In this document: positions 1-6,835 of the stretch, piece by piece | How positions within the stretch are numbered: the stretch's first letter is position 1 | Layout of the letters: the number at the start of each line of letters is the position of its first letter | Source: a virus | DNA length: 54,714 bases | IMG/VR virus record: IMGVR_UViG_3300042549_005982 | Location: 1-54,714 of that record | Direction: 5' to 3' (one strand) | Position numbers and translations under genes: made by a program | Notes under the pieces: model-generated | Database searches by the model: none | What the model was told of the DNA's origin: nothing | What the model saw: the letters and a program-made list of their open reading frames with translations, nothing else

Positions 1-198
1 GATAGGCTGGAGCCCAATCGAGGAACGACTCTTGAAGGATGGACTGGTCGGCTGGAGTTATGAGGGGTGCCGTTCGTGCCGATTTCGGCGGGGCGTCCGC
101 CGATGCGCCGGTATGGGGGGTTTTTTGGCCGGTGGTTGCGTCTAAAAGGTCGTCTAGGGGGTTACTACCTTCCACCCCTTCAAGGGCGTCATTGGCCG
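1..198. repeat. Left copy of the terminal overlap (contig closes on itself)
   Basis: The first 198 bases recur at the right end of the window (54517-54714). Bases 72-198 are identical, a run of 127. In bases 1-71 there are four differences, at 17, 26, 62 and 71. All lie in the methyltransferase gene and all are synonymous. The simplest reading is one locus seen twice because the molecule is circular or circularly permuted, with two co-occurring strain variants. Confidence 0.92.
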
Positions 199-760
199 CC
201 GCTGTGGCGCTATGCAAAAGGTTGCTAACCGCGTCCGCCGCGACCCGTTCATCCTCTCTGGATATGAAGTTGTAGGCGCGGGTCGCAGACTCCATCATTC
301 GCACGTTATCGCGATGGAGTTCCTTGGCGACACGGCAGCATCGCTGCACCCACGCGGGGCTATAACCCAGATTGTCCGCGGTCTTCGTGTAGTTCCAGCT
401 ATCGCCGTGTTGCTGGCCCAGCACTTCATGGATCGAAGCCATCGCGAGACATTGATCCTGCCAGCCCAAATCTTTACGCCTCAAATTTTCTTCGAGTTCG
501 ACGACACGCTGTTCGATGGGCGAGAGGTCCGAAAGTAATCGGGCCGGGATGGTTTCGAGGTCTAACTGGCGAGATGCTGTGAAGCGCCGTTCGCCTGCGA
601 TCAATTTGTAAGGTTGGTTTGCGGGGCCAGTTTCGGCCACCAAAATGATCGGCACCAGCACTCCATTCCTCGGAATGCTTTCCAAAAGGTCGTCGATGAT
701 AATTTCTTTTCGCTGGCGTGACCCACGGTCAATCCAGATGTCTTTAAGGGAAATGTCCAT
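1..760 (-). CDS. ParB-methyltransferase fusion, N-terminal part (ParB/HTH), runs off the left end
   Basis: The minus-strand frame opens at an ATG at 758-760 behind an AGGAT ribosome site and stays open to base 1, so the gene is cut by the contig end. Joined through the terminal overlap to 53843-54714 it encodes about 477 residues. The N-terminus is a ParB/Srx-type domain: GERRFTASR near residue 56 and ELEENLRRKDL near residue 90 match the nucleotide-binding boxes of ParB CTPases. A KorB-like helix-turn-helix follows (about residues 120-150, TADNLGYSPAWVQRCCRVAK). A low-complexity linker at about 190-240 leads into the DNA methylase half. ParB domains fused to beta-class DNA methyltransferases are known in phages and mobile elements. 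They probably place methylation at ParB-bound sites, but targets here are unknown. It is the downstream continuation of the recombination operon. Confidence 0.88.
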   Translation of the reverse strand, partial: MDISLKDIWIDRGSRQRKEIIIDDLLESIPRNGVLVPIILVAETGPANQPYKLIAGERRFTASRQLDLETIPARLLSDLSPIEQRVVELEENLRRKDLGWQDQCLAMASIHEVLGQQHGDSWNYTKTADNLGYSPAWVQRCCRVAKELHRDNVRMMESATRAYNFISREDERVAADAVSNLLHSATAAANDALEGVEGSNPLDDLLDATTGQKTPHTGASADAPPKSARTAPLITPADQSILQESFLDWAPAY

Positions 761-780
761 GGTTCATCCTGCAAGGTGGT

Positions 781-801
781 GGGAGGGCGCAAGGCCCTCC
801 C
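781..801 (-). terminator. Perfect 8-bp hairpin between DUF669-like and ParB genes
   Basis: GGGAGGGC, a five-base loop, then GCCCTCCC form a perfect stem just after the stop of the upstream minus-strand gene. No T-tract follows on the minus strand, so it is a weak or rho-assisted terminator, or an RNA-stabilising hairpin. Confidence 0.4.
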
Positions 802-816
802 AGTTGTTGGATGCGA

Positions 817-1251
817 TTACTCGCCCTTCACGCTCTTGATGTTGTTACGCGGCGGATCATCCGGGCGTTCCGGGTTGAAACGCTGCGTGATGTAAGCAAG
901 AACGCTCTGGCCGACAGCCTCCGGGATCAGTTCGTCAAACGTCGAACCAGTCGTCTTGAGGCCAAGGGACTCCAGAAAGTCTTTCAAGCGGAAACGCGCA
1001 TCCGGCGTGAGGTAGAAGTCCGTGGACATCTTGCGAGTCGAAAGGTCGATCTCCGCCAAGTCCTTCGGGTCCACATCATCGCTCGCGGAGTGGAACTTCA
1101 AGCCAAAACGCACGTAAGGCGTCTTGTTCTTGTTGTTATCTCCGTATTCGAACGAAGCGATTGTGCCGTGATAAGTGCCTTCCGGCAGCGCCATCGGCGC
1201 TTTCACATCATCGAGATTTACAGCGAGGAGGTCTTTGAAATTAACAGCCAT
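817..1251 (-). CDS. DUF669-like ssDNA-binding recombination partner
   Basis: This 144-residue protein starts at an ATG with GGAG six bases upstream. The body (LPEGTYHGTIASFEYGDNNK, then VRFGLKFHSA) has the OB-fold-like pattern of DUF669-type phage proteins, which are usually encoded next to a RecA-like annealing ATPase, as here. The likely role is binding single-stranded DNA during phage recombination or replication. The C-terminal part (FNPERPDDPPRNNIKSV) is polar. Unlike several neighbours, it has no acidic phenylalanine tail. Family assignment rests on pattern and gene neighbourhood, not on catalytic residues. Confidence 0.6.
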   Translation of the reverse strand: MAVNFKDLLAVNLDDVKAPMALPEGTYHGTIASFEYGDNNKNKTPYVRFGLKFHSASDDVDPKDLAEIDLSTRKMSTDFYLTPDARFRLKDFLESLGLKTTGSTFDELIPEAVGQSVLAYITQRFNPERPDDPPRNNIKSVKGE

Positions 1252-1306
1252 TTTTTACTCCATAGTGAATAGACCCCGTGAAGGGCCAGTATTAGGACCT
1301 TTGGTC

Positions 1307-2110
1307 CTAATTTCGGACCGCTGCGAAATAGTCTGCTAGACCAGACTCGAGCGGATAAGACGCTTGAACTTTTGAAGGTGCTGTGTTTTTGCACTCAATC
1401 GTTCCTTGAGACGTGGTGAAGATCTGGCGTTTGAGATTTTGCCCGCGACCAGAAGACTGCGCAAGCAAGACCGTGTTGAAGTAACGGCCCACTTTCGGAG
1501 GGAGAGCTTTTCCCAAAGTGTTAGGATAGTAACGCTCCGGGCCACTTTCGTCTCCCATCGGTTTGATGTGGCAGTTGATTATCACGTTGCATTTTACGGA
1601 CTCGTCATACAACATGCGCAACAGGTTCTCGACGAGGACCTGAGCCAAGCCCCAGTCGCTTTGATGAGGATGCTGGCCGAGGCGACCGTTCATTGCCAAA
1701 ATGTAAGACAAAGCTGCGTCGGAAAGCATGGTGAGTGAGTCGATGACGAGAACTGTCTTGCTGTCCCATGTGGTGATCGCACCGAGGCTCGTGTCGCCGT
1801 CTTTCCAATCGCCCAACATGCTTGTCGTGCGCTGCCAAACGCTGGCCTTCGCGGGGATCAACTTGCCGCCCACGTTTTTCATTGGCTCCGTGATGGTCAC
1901 GTAATCCACGTTTGCGATGCTGTCTTTCGCGTAGCGGCCTGATGTCAAAAGGTCGCGCAGCACATCCACGCCGTTGTCGAGATCGAGGATGCGAATTTTG
2001 TAGTTCGCCGCCGCAAGGCTCGCAAGTGCGCCGGTCTTGCCTGATCCCGAGTCGCCCACGAACAACAGCTTTGTCGTGTCTGCGGAGTGATGGTCTTTAA
2101 GGGATGGCAT
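1307..2110 (-). CDS. Sak4-like RecA/AAA ATPase (single-strand annealing)
   Basis: This is a 267-residue RecA-fold NTPase. The Walker A motif is GDSGSGKT at residues 19-26 and a Walker B-type strand TVLVIDSLTML lies near residue 120. NVIINCHIKPMGDE near 175 resembles the sensor strand of phage AAA_24/Sak4 proteins. Sak4 ATPases promote annealing of single strands and occur beside an SSB-like gene and a Cas4/RecB-like nuclease, which is the arrangement seen here. The start ATG overlaps the stop of the preceding small gene (TAATG), so translation is coupled. The Walker motif makes ATPase function secure; the annealing role is inferred from family and context. Confidence 0.75.
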   Translation of the reverse strand: MPSLKDHHSADTTKLLFVGDSGSGKTGALASLAAANYKIRILDLDNGVDVLRDLLTSGRYAKDSIANVDYVTITEPMKNVGGKLIPAKASVWQRTTSMLGDWKDGDTSLGAITTWDSKTVLVIDSLTMLSDAALSYILAMNGRLGQHPHQSDWGLAQVLVENLLRMLYDESVKCNVIINCHIKPMGDESGPERYYPNTLGKALPPKVGRYFNTVLLAQSSGRGQNLKRQIFTTSQGTIECKNTAPSKVQASYPLESGLADYFAAVRN

Positions 2111-2262
2111 TATTGCATCTCCGCTTTAATAAGAAGCAAAAGGATAAGTTCAGCAGTTGCTTTGTTTTCGCACTCAGCAATTTTGCGATAAACGCCATCT
2201 CGATCTGCTTTGATGATGCAGAAAGTTGTGCCTTCTTCTATGTAAATTGCGTAAGAGGTCAT
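2110..2262 (-). CDS. Small hypothetical protein (50 aa)
   Basis: A 50-residue frame begins at an ATG overlapping the previous stop (ATGA) and ends in a TAATG overlap with the Sak4-like gene. The sequence MTSYAIYIEEGTTFC... ends in a leucine-rich helix (ATAELILLLLIKAE). Coupled overlaps at both ends support translation. I recognise no family; it could be a small regulator or partner of the recombination enzymes on either side. Confidence 0.6.
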   Translation of the reverse strand: MTSYAIYIEEGTTFCIIKADRDGVYRKIAECENKATAELILLLLIKAEMQ

Positions 2263-2408
2263 GTCATGCTCCGTTGTAGTGCGACTGATATTTGTTTTGC
2301 CAAAAGTTCGTGCGGCGTTGTGGCGACTGCGATCCAGGTTTGTGATTTACGGTCGAAGACGATGATGATGTAACCGTCGTCTGAGTGGCGTACGATGTGG
2401 ACGCTCAT
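2259..2408 (-). CDS. Small hypothetical protein (49 aa)
   Basis: A 49-residue frame whose ATG overlaps the stop of the PD-(D/E)XK nuclease gene (ATGA) and whose stop overlaps the next start in the same way. It reads MSVHIVRHSDDGYIIIVFDR, then an amphipathic C-terminal helix. The coupling on both sides argues that it is a real gene in the recombination operon. Its function is unknown. Confidence 0.6.
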   Translation of the reverse strand: MSVHIVRHSDDGYIIIVFDRKSQTWIAVATTPHELLAKQISVALQRSMT

Positions 2409-3349
2409 ATGTCACCACGAACCTTCAAGGGGTCCCAAATTCTGCGCGTGAAATCAGCGCGAAGCCACTCGTGACGCACGGATGGGGGAAGGCCGCAGAT
2501 TTTGCGGAACGGGCAACCGCCATACATGCCGCAGGCTTTGTCGTTCATCGGCCAATAGTTTTGTGCAGCGTAAAGTTCTGCGGTCGCGATGTATTGGCCG
2601 AGGTCGAAATACCATTCTTCTAACCCAGACTCCGTGCGTGGAACGACGCCACGCAAGAAACGTGTGAAGGTCTGCGCGATCTGCGCACCGTCCACGATGA
2701 TGCCTTCGATCTGCACGTTGTAAACGATCTTGCCAGCGATGGCGTAAAGCGACATCTGGTTGTCGGGTGTGAACTTGTCGAAGAACGACTGGTTGATTGT
2801 GGACTTTGTGGTTTTGCGGTCAAGCACGAAGGCTTTGCCATTAAGCGTGGCGAGACGATCAAGATGCCCGCAGAGCAAAATACTTTCGCCTTGGCGTGAC
2901 GTGTAGCCGCTGTCGAAGCGGAACGAAAGTTCGACCGCAGGCTTGCCATTCGCGAGGCGCACAGTTTCAATCGGATCGTCTTTGAACTGATCGAGATACC
3001 AAACGATGCTGCGCAGAAGCGTCAGGCGGTTTTTGTTCGGGTCGTCTGAAATCCACGGACGATTTTTTTGCTCGTCCCAAGTGATTGTCAACACATATCT
3101 AACCACTTCACGCAGCGCTTCGTCATAACCCATGCCGCCGAAGCGCAGATGATCGTATTGTTCAAGCGCGGAGTGAAAGTGAAGGCCGAAAGTTAGGTGG
3201 ACGGAGATTTCTCTCGGCTGCCATCCCTCAAGAATGGAAAGCTGGTAATAGCGTGGGCACGTTTTGAAAGCGCCAATCGAGGTGCTGTCCCACGCAAATT
3301 GAAAGCGCGGAGTGATTAGCGAAAGTGAGTTGTTTACGACTTCTGACAT
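2405..3349 (-). CDS. PD-(D/E)XK nuclease, RecB/Cas4-like
   Basis: With the ATG at 3349 (AGGGA seven bases upstream) the product has 314 residues; a GTG at 3388 would add 13. After an N-terminal segment with a PRYYQLSILEGW motif, typical of RecB/Cas4-family nucleases, the active-site strand reads FVLDRKTTKS (Asp...Lys), followed by QMSLYAIAGKIV. The C-terminus has cysteines (CGMYGGCPFRKICG) that could bind an iron-sulfur cluster as in Cas4 and AddB. The probable role is 5'-end resection feeding the Sak4/DUF669 annealing pair downstream in the same operon. Nuclease assignment is strong; polarity of action is not visible. Confidence 0.78.
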   Translation of the reverse strand: MSEVVNNSLSLITPRFQFAWDSTSIGAFKTCPRYYQLSILEGWQPREISVHLTFGLHFHSALEQYDHLRFGGMGYDEALREVVRYVLTITWDEQKNRPWISDDPNKNRLTLLRSIVWYLDQFKDDPIETVRLANGKPAVELSFRFDSGYTSRQGESILLCGHLDRLATLNGKAFVLDRKTTKSTINQSFFDKFTPDNQMSLYAIAGKIVYNVQIEGIIVDGAQIAQTFTRFLRGVVPRTESGLEEWYFDLGQYIATAELYAAQNYWPMNDKACGMYGGCPFRKICGLPPSVRHEWLRADFTRRIWDPLKVRGDI

Positions 3350-3365
3350 GGGGCGTCCCTGTCTG

Positions 3366-3569
3366 TTAGGATTTGCGAGTGTCTGCACCGATCTGAACCA
3401 TGCGATAACCGTTCATCAGCATCGCTTGAATGTTGTCGTGATGTCCTCTCAAAAACATGGTGTGTGCGATGAGACGCTCGATCTTTTCACTTGCCTCATC
3501 CCCGAGCCATGTTGATGCCTGCTGCCGAATGTCCTGCACGAGTTGCTCAAGTTCTTCTTTGGTCAGCAT
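3366..3569 (-). CDS. Small helical hypothetical protein (67 aa)
   Basis: A 67-residue protein starts at an ATG preceded by AAGGTG. It is predicted helical and starts MLTKEELEQLVQDIRQQAS, with no recognisable catalytic motif. It sits between the nuclease and a run of small proteins with close spacing, consistent with one transcript. I do not recognise the family. Confidence 0.6.
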   Translation of the reverse strand: MLTKEELEQLVQDIRQQASTWLGDEASEKIERLIAHTMFLRGHHDNIQAMLMNGYRMVQIGADTRKS

Positions 3570-3577
3570 GGGGCACC

Positions 3578-3874
3578 TTAAAAGTTTAAGTCGATGTCTT
3601 TTAGAAGTTCGTCTGCGGAAAGGATCGGGCCTTTCTGGCGAGGCGCTTTTTTGGGCTTTGGTGCTGCTTCCTGTGCGGCAAACTTTTCCCGTTGCGCTCT
3701 CAAATAGTCGATGATCCTATCCGCCTCTGCGTCCGTGATCTGCGGGGCGCGGTTCATCAATTCTTCGAGGCTTGCAGGGGACGCCTCTTCTAAAATCTTT
3801 TCCCCGATATGCTCGGCATTAGCCGTCGTCGATGAGGGCTGTGATGCTGGGGTCGAAGGCGACTGACTTTGCAT
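3578..3874 (-). CDS. Hypothetical protein with acidic-hydrophobic C-terminal tail (98 aa)
   Basis: This 98-residue protein starts inside the end of the preceding gene (56-base overlap) behind a GAGG site. A Ser/Thr/Pro-rich N-terminus is followed by a helical segment (ADRIIDYLRAQREKFAAQ), a basic stretch (PKPKKAPRQK) and the ending SADELLKDIDLNF. That ending resembles tails on several other proteins of this region (DLSDLF, DLLSDLF). The layout of basic linker plus acidic-aromatic tail suggests a docking protein, but function is unknown. Confidence 0.6.
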   Translation of the reverse strand: MQSQSPSTPASQPSSTTANAEHIGEKILEEASPASLEELMNRAPQITDAEADRIIDYLRAQREKFAAQEAAPKPKKAPRQKGPILSADELLKDIDLNF

Positions 3875-4046
3875 GGGCTTTCCTCTTTATTTGCTGCAGA
3901 TACGCATGGATGATGAGTCGAAGAGCCTTGGACCTGCCGACCGTCCGAATGCCTTCGCGGCAAAAAAGCTGGTCGATTTCTTCCAGGTCCTTGGTGAAAA
4001 TGTGGAAGTGGATTTTTGTCGTGTCCTCAGAAAGCCGCGCGGCCAT
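3819..4046 (-). CDS. Ribbon-helix-helix-like small DNA-binding protein (75 aa)
   Basis: A 75-residue protein with an AGGAGA site eight bases before its ATG. TKIHFHIFTKDLEEIDQLF followed by GRSKALRLIIHAYLQQI fits the strand-helix-helix pattern of Arc/MetJ-type ribbon-helix-helix repressors. The GRS.A.R.II.. element is typical of the second helix region. It is therefore a candidate transcription regulator of the early region. Its end overlaps the next gene by 56 bases in another frame, which is unusual even here. Confidence 0.5.
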   Translation of the reverse strand: MAARLSEDTTKIHFHIFTKDLEEIDQLFCREGIRTVGRSKALRLIIHAYLQQIKRKAHAKSVAFDPSITALIDDG

Positions 4047-4047
4047 T

Positions 4048-4344
4048 TTAGTCGTCTCCTAACAAGTCGGCTAAGTTGTAAAGGGGGCCGTCTCCCTGTG
4101 GGTTTTGTTTAAGGGCTTCGCCCTGCGGGGGCGTGGACTGCACTTGCGGTTTGTCGGTTTTGACTATCCAAATATGTGTCGGAGAAGTGGGGGATCGGGA
4201 GATTTGAAGAATGTCGAGGTCAGGGTCTTTTCGTTTTGCTGCGTAAAGGCGCTGAAGTGACATCTGGTAATTGCCCAGAAGTTCGACTTCAATTCCGTAG
4301 TCGGAATGATAAGCCTCGTAGAGCAATTCCATTTCTTTCGACAT
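4048..4344 (-). CDS. Hypothetical protein ending in DLLGDD (98 aa)
   Basis: This 98-residue protein has an N-terminal mixed alpha/beta part, a proline/glutamine-rich linker and the ending YNLADLLGDD. The tail resembles LNDLLGDF on the protein at 7639-7998 and belongs to the recurring acidic-hydrophobic C-termini of this genome. Its stop and the following ATG are one base apart, so translation is likely coupled. No enzymatic motif is seen. Confidence 0.6.
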   Translation of the reverse strand: MSKEMELLYEAYHSDYGIEVELLGNYQMSLQRLYAAKRKDPDLDILQISRSPTSPTHIWIVKTDKPQVQSTPPQGEALKQNPQGDGPLYNLADLLGDD

Positions 4345-4363
4345 TGCACCTTTTACCTTTTGG

Positions 4364-4393
4364 CAAAAAGAAAGCGGGGGCAGACCCCCCGCT
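4364..4393 (-). terminator. Rho-independent terminator after the 157-aa early gene
   Basis: On the minus strand AGCGGGGG, a five-base loop and CCCCCGCT form an 8-bp GC stem followed by TTTCTTTTT. This is a standard intrinsic terminator placed directly downstream of the gene at 4485-4958. Confidence 0.8.
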
Positions 4394-4484
4394 CGCCAGT
4401 AGTTTCAGAGGTCCATCGTCTGGCTGACGGACAAGCGGGGAAGGGAGGAAACGAAAACCCCGCTATTCATGCAACGCGCAGGTA

Positions 4485-4958
4485 TTAGAAAAGGTCCGAA
4501 AGCAGGTCGCCAGCAATCTGGCGGGAAGAATTGACACGACGCTCGGCTTCCTCGCGGATTTCCGGCTTGTGCTGGAGAACCTTCGCGACGTATTCGGAAA
4601 TCTGCTCGGCGGAATAGTCCGAAGGATTGCCGCCCTTTTTGCGGATAGCCGCGAGAACCTGCTCCTTGGCGATCTTGTTCGCCTCTTTGGCGACCGGATC
4701 AGCGGCGGCTTTCGGGGCGCGGACAGTGAACGAATAGGCGTCAGCATACGCCTGAAACTCTTTCGACAGGGCCGTGGCGTCAATCTCACCAGCTTCCGCG
4801 AGCTTCTTAATCTTGGCGATCAGCGAGGTCCGCACGTTGTCCGCGAGGACATGGTTCAGCTTGTCCGCTTCGAGCGCGGTCAGCACATGGCCTTCAGCGT
4901 AGGGCTGCGCGACGGAGACGTTGACGCCATGCGGCAGCTTGAGAGCACGATTTGACAT
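4485..4958 (-). CDS. Helical early protein with DLLSDLF tail (157 aa)
   Basis: This protein starts at an ATG with AAGGAA nine bases upstream. It opens with ALKLPHGVNVSVAQPYAEGH, a signature I associate with an uncharacterised phage family. A long helical Lys/Ala/Glu-rich body follows (AADPVAKEANKIAKEQVLAA) and then the tail QIAGDLLSDLF. It is a transcription unit of its own: a 150-base leader lies upstream and an intrinsic terminator downstream, so it is probably expressed strongly and separately. The acidic phenylalanine-ending tail recalls single-stranded DNA-binding proteins such as E. coli SSB and T7 gp2.5, but no OB fold is evident. Function unknown. Confidence 0.65.
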   Translation of the reverse strand: MSNRALKLPHGVNVSVAQPYAEGHVLTALEADKLNHVLADNVRTSLIAKIKKLAEAGEIDATALSKEFQAYADAYSFTVRAPKAAADPVAKEANKIAKEQVLAAIRKKGGNPSDYSAEQISEYVAKVLQHKPEIREEAERRVNSSRQIAGDLLSDLF

Positions 4959-5109
4959 TTACTGGTTCCTTAAATTTTAGGATTGTGGGGGATGCCCCTT
5001 TGACGGTTTAAGGTGCCATAAGGTTTGACCCATTGCAACTAAAAAGTCATGCACTGGGCAAAAAACTTAGGGCCATTTCATACCGTCTAGCAAAGGGGCC
5101 TAATCCCCG
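4959..5109 (-). promoter_or_regulatory. Leader/promoter region of the 157-aa gene with variant TGGGYYTAA motifs
   Basis: The 150 non-coding bases contain GGGGCCTAA (5095-5103) and GGTTTAAGG (5005-5013, directly after TTGAC). These are one- or two-base variants of the TGGGYYTAA motif repeated in the 15.4-17.6 kb control region. No clean -35/-10 pair is evident on the minus strand, so the promoter itself is not placed. Confidence 0.45.
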
Positions 5110-5652
5110 TCACCACCCGTGCCAGCCGCACAGCGCAATCAGCCTTCCGGGCTTTTTAACTTTCCATTTCGGGGCGGCCTTCTGGGCCTCAGTTAAAACA
5201 TTGGGCTTGGGTGCAGGACGCTTCGGCTCCGCCTGTCGGCCCATTTCCTGACGAGCGAGTGCGGCCTTTGCAGCGGACGCTCTTGTTGCCTTAACTTGTG
5301 CTTCGCGTTTTTGCCGCAGTCGATTGGCTTTTTGTTCTTCGGTGAGCACAGGTTTGTTTTTGGCGCGTCTCGCCCGCGCAAGTTCAAGTGTGCGTTCGCG
5401 AAATTCTGGATCATTTGTGTAGCGTTCCTTTGTGCGAGCTGCGCGTTGTTCTTTGTGTTCGCGGTTCCAACGTCGATTGATTTCTTTTCGTCGCTCGGCG
5501 CTTGCCGCTTTCTTTTCTTCGCGAAGGCGCTCAAGTTCCGCGAGGGTTTCTGGCGGAAGGTCGAGTCCTTTTTTGCGTAAGCGGTAACGAGCGGAATGTA
5601 ATCGCGCTTTCTCGCGGTTTTCCTCTCGCCACGATTTTTTATCGAAGGCCAT
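5110..5652 (-). CDS. Arg/Lys-rich hypothetical protein (180 aa)
   Basis: The ATG at 5652 has AAGGAG seven bases upstream, which decides the start over an upstream in-frame ATG. The 180-residue product is extremely charged and helical (SWREENREKARLHSARYRLR, NRRWNREHKEQRAARTKERY), with many Arg/Lys repeats and an odd aromatic end (CGWHGW). Similar basic N-terminal segments occur in phage HNH and recombination-endonuclease VII-type proteins, but I see no His-Asn-His or zinc-cysteine core. Nucleic-acid binding is likely; an enzymatic role is not supported. Confidence 0.6.
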   Translation of the reverse strand: MAFDKKSWREENREKARLHSARYRLRKKGLDLPPETLAELERLREEKKAASAERRKEINRRWNREHKEQRAARTKERYTNDPEFRERTLELARARRAKNKPVLTEEQKANRLRQKREAQVKATRASAAKAALARQEMGRQAEPKRPAPKPNVLTEAQKAAPKWKVKKPGRLIALCGWHGW

Positions 5653-5818
5653 GGAATAACTCCTTTGGAACGCAGGCGAAACCGATCTTATAACCAAGTC
5701 CGCCTTGCTCCGACACAACTTTTCCTGCGTTGTCACACGCTTCTTTTGATACAAATTCATGAGTGGTCGTGGCAACATTCGCACCGACGAACCAGATTAT
5801 CAAAACCCATGCAGGCAT
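5639..5818 (-). CDS. Small membrane or exported protein (59 aa)
   Basis: The N-terminus MPAWVLIIWFVGANVATTT is a hydrophobic segment that could be a signal anchor. The remainder has two cysteines and ends KELFHGLR. The ATG at 5818 has GGAG nine bases upstream; an ATG at 5833 would add five residues. It overlaps the next gene by 14 bases. No family is recognised; it likely acts at the cell envelope. Confidence 0.55.
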   Translation of the reverse strand: MPAWVLIIWFVGANVATTTHEFVSKEACDNAGKVVSEQGGLGYKIGFACVPKELFHGLR

Positions 5819-5819
5819 G

Positions 5820-6233
5820 TCATTCATCTCCATCAGGTTCGAGTGATGCGTCGTGGGAAAGGGCTTGATAGGCTCGTTTCACGCGAACGCGGTTGAGGAT
5901 GTTCGCGACGCTGCCCGGTTCGACGCCGACAGCTTCTGCAACTTGCTTTCGAGTCTTGCCGTCGTTCACAAGTTTTTCCACGAGCAATTCGCGATCAGTA
6001 ATAGGTAAAGCCTGGACTTCTTTCACCCAATGCGCGCTGTGTGATGGGTTCTCGATGTGCGGGACTGCTTCAGGAGATTTGTATTTATGGTAGAAATCTG
6101 TTCCTTCACCCTCGAGCCATTTCAAGCGTGGGATGGAAAGAAGCATGTGGCGCTGTGTGCTTCCCGCAGCGACACCTTCCGATTTGAGCCCCGTGACGAC
6201 CGGGACATATCTGCTAACCTTCTCGATCTTCAT
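5820..6233 (-). CDS. Helix-turn-helix protein (137 aa)
   Basis: The C-terminal third has a clear helix-turn-helix (ELLVEKLVNDGKTRKQVAEA, then VGVEPGSVANILNRVRVKRA), with the R-K-Q-V-A and S-V-A-N-I-L pattern of homeodomain/Trp-repressor-like DNA-binding domains. The first 80 residues are unrelated to anything I recognise. It is a candidate early transcription regulator. It overlaps the upstream gene by 20 bases. Confidence 0.6.
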   Translation of the reverse strand: MKIEKVSRYVPVVTGLKSEGVAAGSTQRHMLLSIPRLKWLEGEGTDFYHKYKSPEAVPHIENPSHSAHWVKEVQALPITDRELLVEKLVNDGKTRKQVAEAVGVEPGSVANILNRVRVKRAYQALSHDASLEPDGDE

Positions 6234-6447
6234 CTTTCAAGGCTTTCGTTGCGTAAAGGACTGGAAGGGGTTCGATGAGAATAAGGTTGGGTTGGAGAGG
6301 AAGTTTGTCACCTTCCCAATAGGTGGATAAATCTGCGAAAGGTTTGAGTGCGGATTTAAGTTCCGCGATGCAGACGTCGCGCTTTGCTATGGTCGCGTTC
6401 GCTAATTTTTGAAGTTCCATGATAATTTCGGTTTGGTCGTCACTCAT
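6214..6447 (-). CDS. Small phage protein with LKPFAD motif (77 aa)
   Basis: The LKSALKPFADLSTYW segment is typical of a large group of small phage proteins of unknown role (AL.PFA..). A neighbour at 6832-7059 has LMEALKPFSDAWDE, so the two are probably distant paralogues. The start overlaps the upstream stop as ATGA, and the ribosome site (GGGGATAAGGA) is embedded in the C-terminal codons of the upstream gene. Confidence 0.6.
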   Translation of the reverse strand: MSDDQTEIIMELQKLANATIAKRDVCIAELKSALKPFADLSTYWEGDKLPLQPNLILIEPLPVLYATKALKDEDREG

Positions 6448-6635
6448 TCCTTATCTCCCCTATAAGCGGCGCGGGCAGAACCCATCCACGGTTTAGAAAT
6501 TGCCTTTTTCAGTTCTTCGTTCTCGGCTTCAAGTTCCGCGATGCGGGCGCGTAGCGCCAGCGTTTCATCAGCGCGGATTTCATGAACCGCTTGGTGTTCG
6601 GCCATCAAAGGCGGCCCGTTCCCAACCCCACTCAT
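6444..6635 (-). CDS. Small coiled-coil protein (63 aa)
   Basis: The ATG at 6635 overlaps the upstream stop (ATGA) and is served by GGGGGAGAAAG, which encodes the end of the upstream protein. The body RARIAELEAENEELKKAI is a heptad coiled coil, and the end reads AAYRGDKE. The ending is shared with the next two genes upstream because it contains the next gene's ribosome-binding site. Confidence 0.55.
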   Translation of the reverse strand: MSGVGNGPPLMAEHQAVHEIRADETLALRARIAELEAENEELKKAISKPWMGSARAAYRGDKE

Positions 6636-6835
6636 TCTTTCTCCCCCAGATAAGCGGCGCTCCACTGATTCAAACAATCCATCAAATGCTCTAGGTCAAT
6701 ATTAGTGTGCTCATTCCCGCTGCAATTATAAGCGCGGATTACAATTCTGCCTTTATAAAGCCAAACCTCTACAGGTCCGCCTTCGCCAAGTTCATTGACG
6801 GAATATAATTGAGAAATCTTTGTGTCAGTTGTCAT
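6632..6835 (-). CDS. Small hypothetical protein (67 aa)
   Basis: The sequence is beta-rich (GGPVEVWLYKGRIVIRAYNC) followed by a helix and the ending WSAAYLGEKE. Start and stop both overlap neighbours in ATGA fashion. No family is recognised. Confidence 0.55.
   Translation of the reverse strand: MTTDTKISQLYSVNELGEGGPVEVWLYKGRIVIRAYNCSGNEHTNIDLEHLMDCLNQWSAAYLGEKE

Noticed and set aside
5110-5652. HNH or endonuclease VII function for the Arg/Lys-rich protein.
   Set aside because: The basic N-terminal style is similar, but no His/Asn/Cys catalytic or zinc motif is visible.
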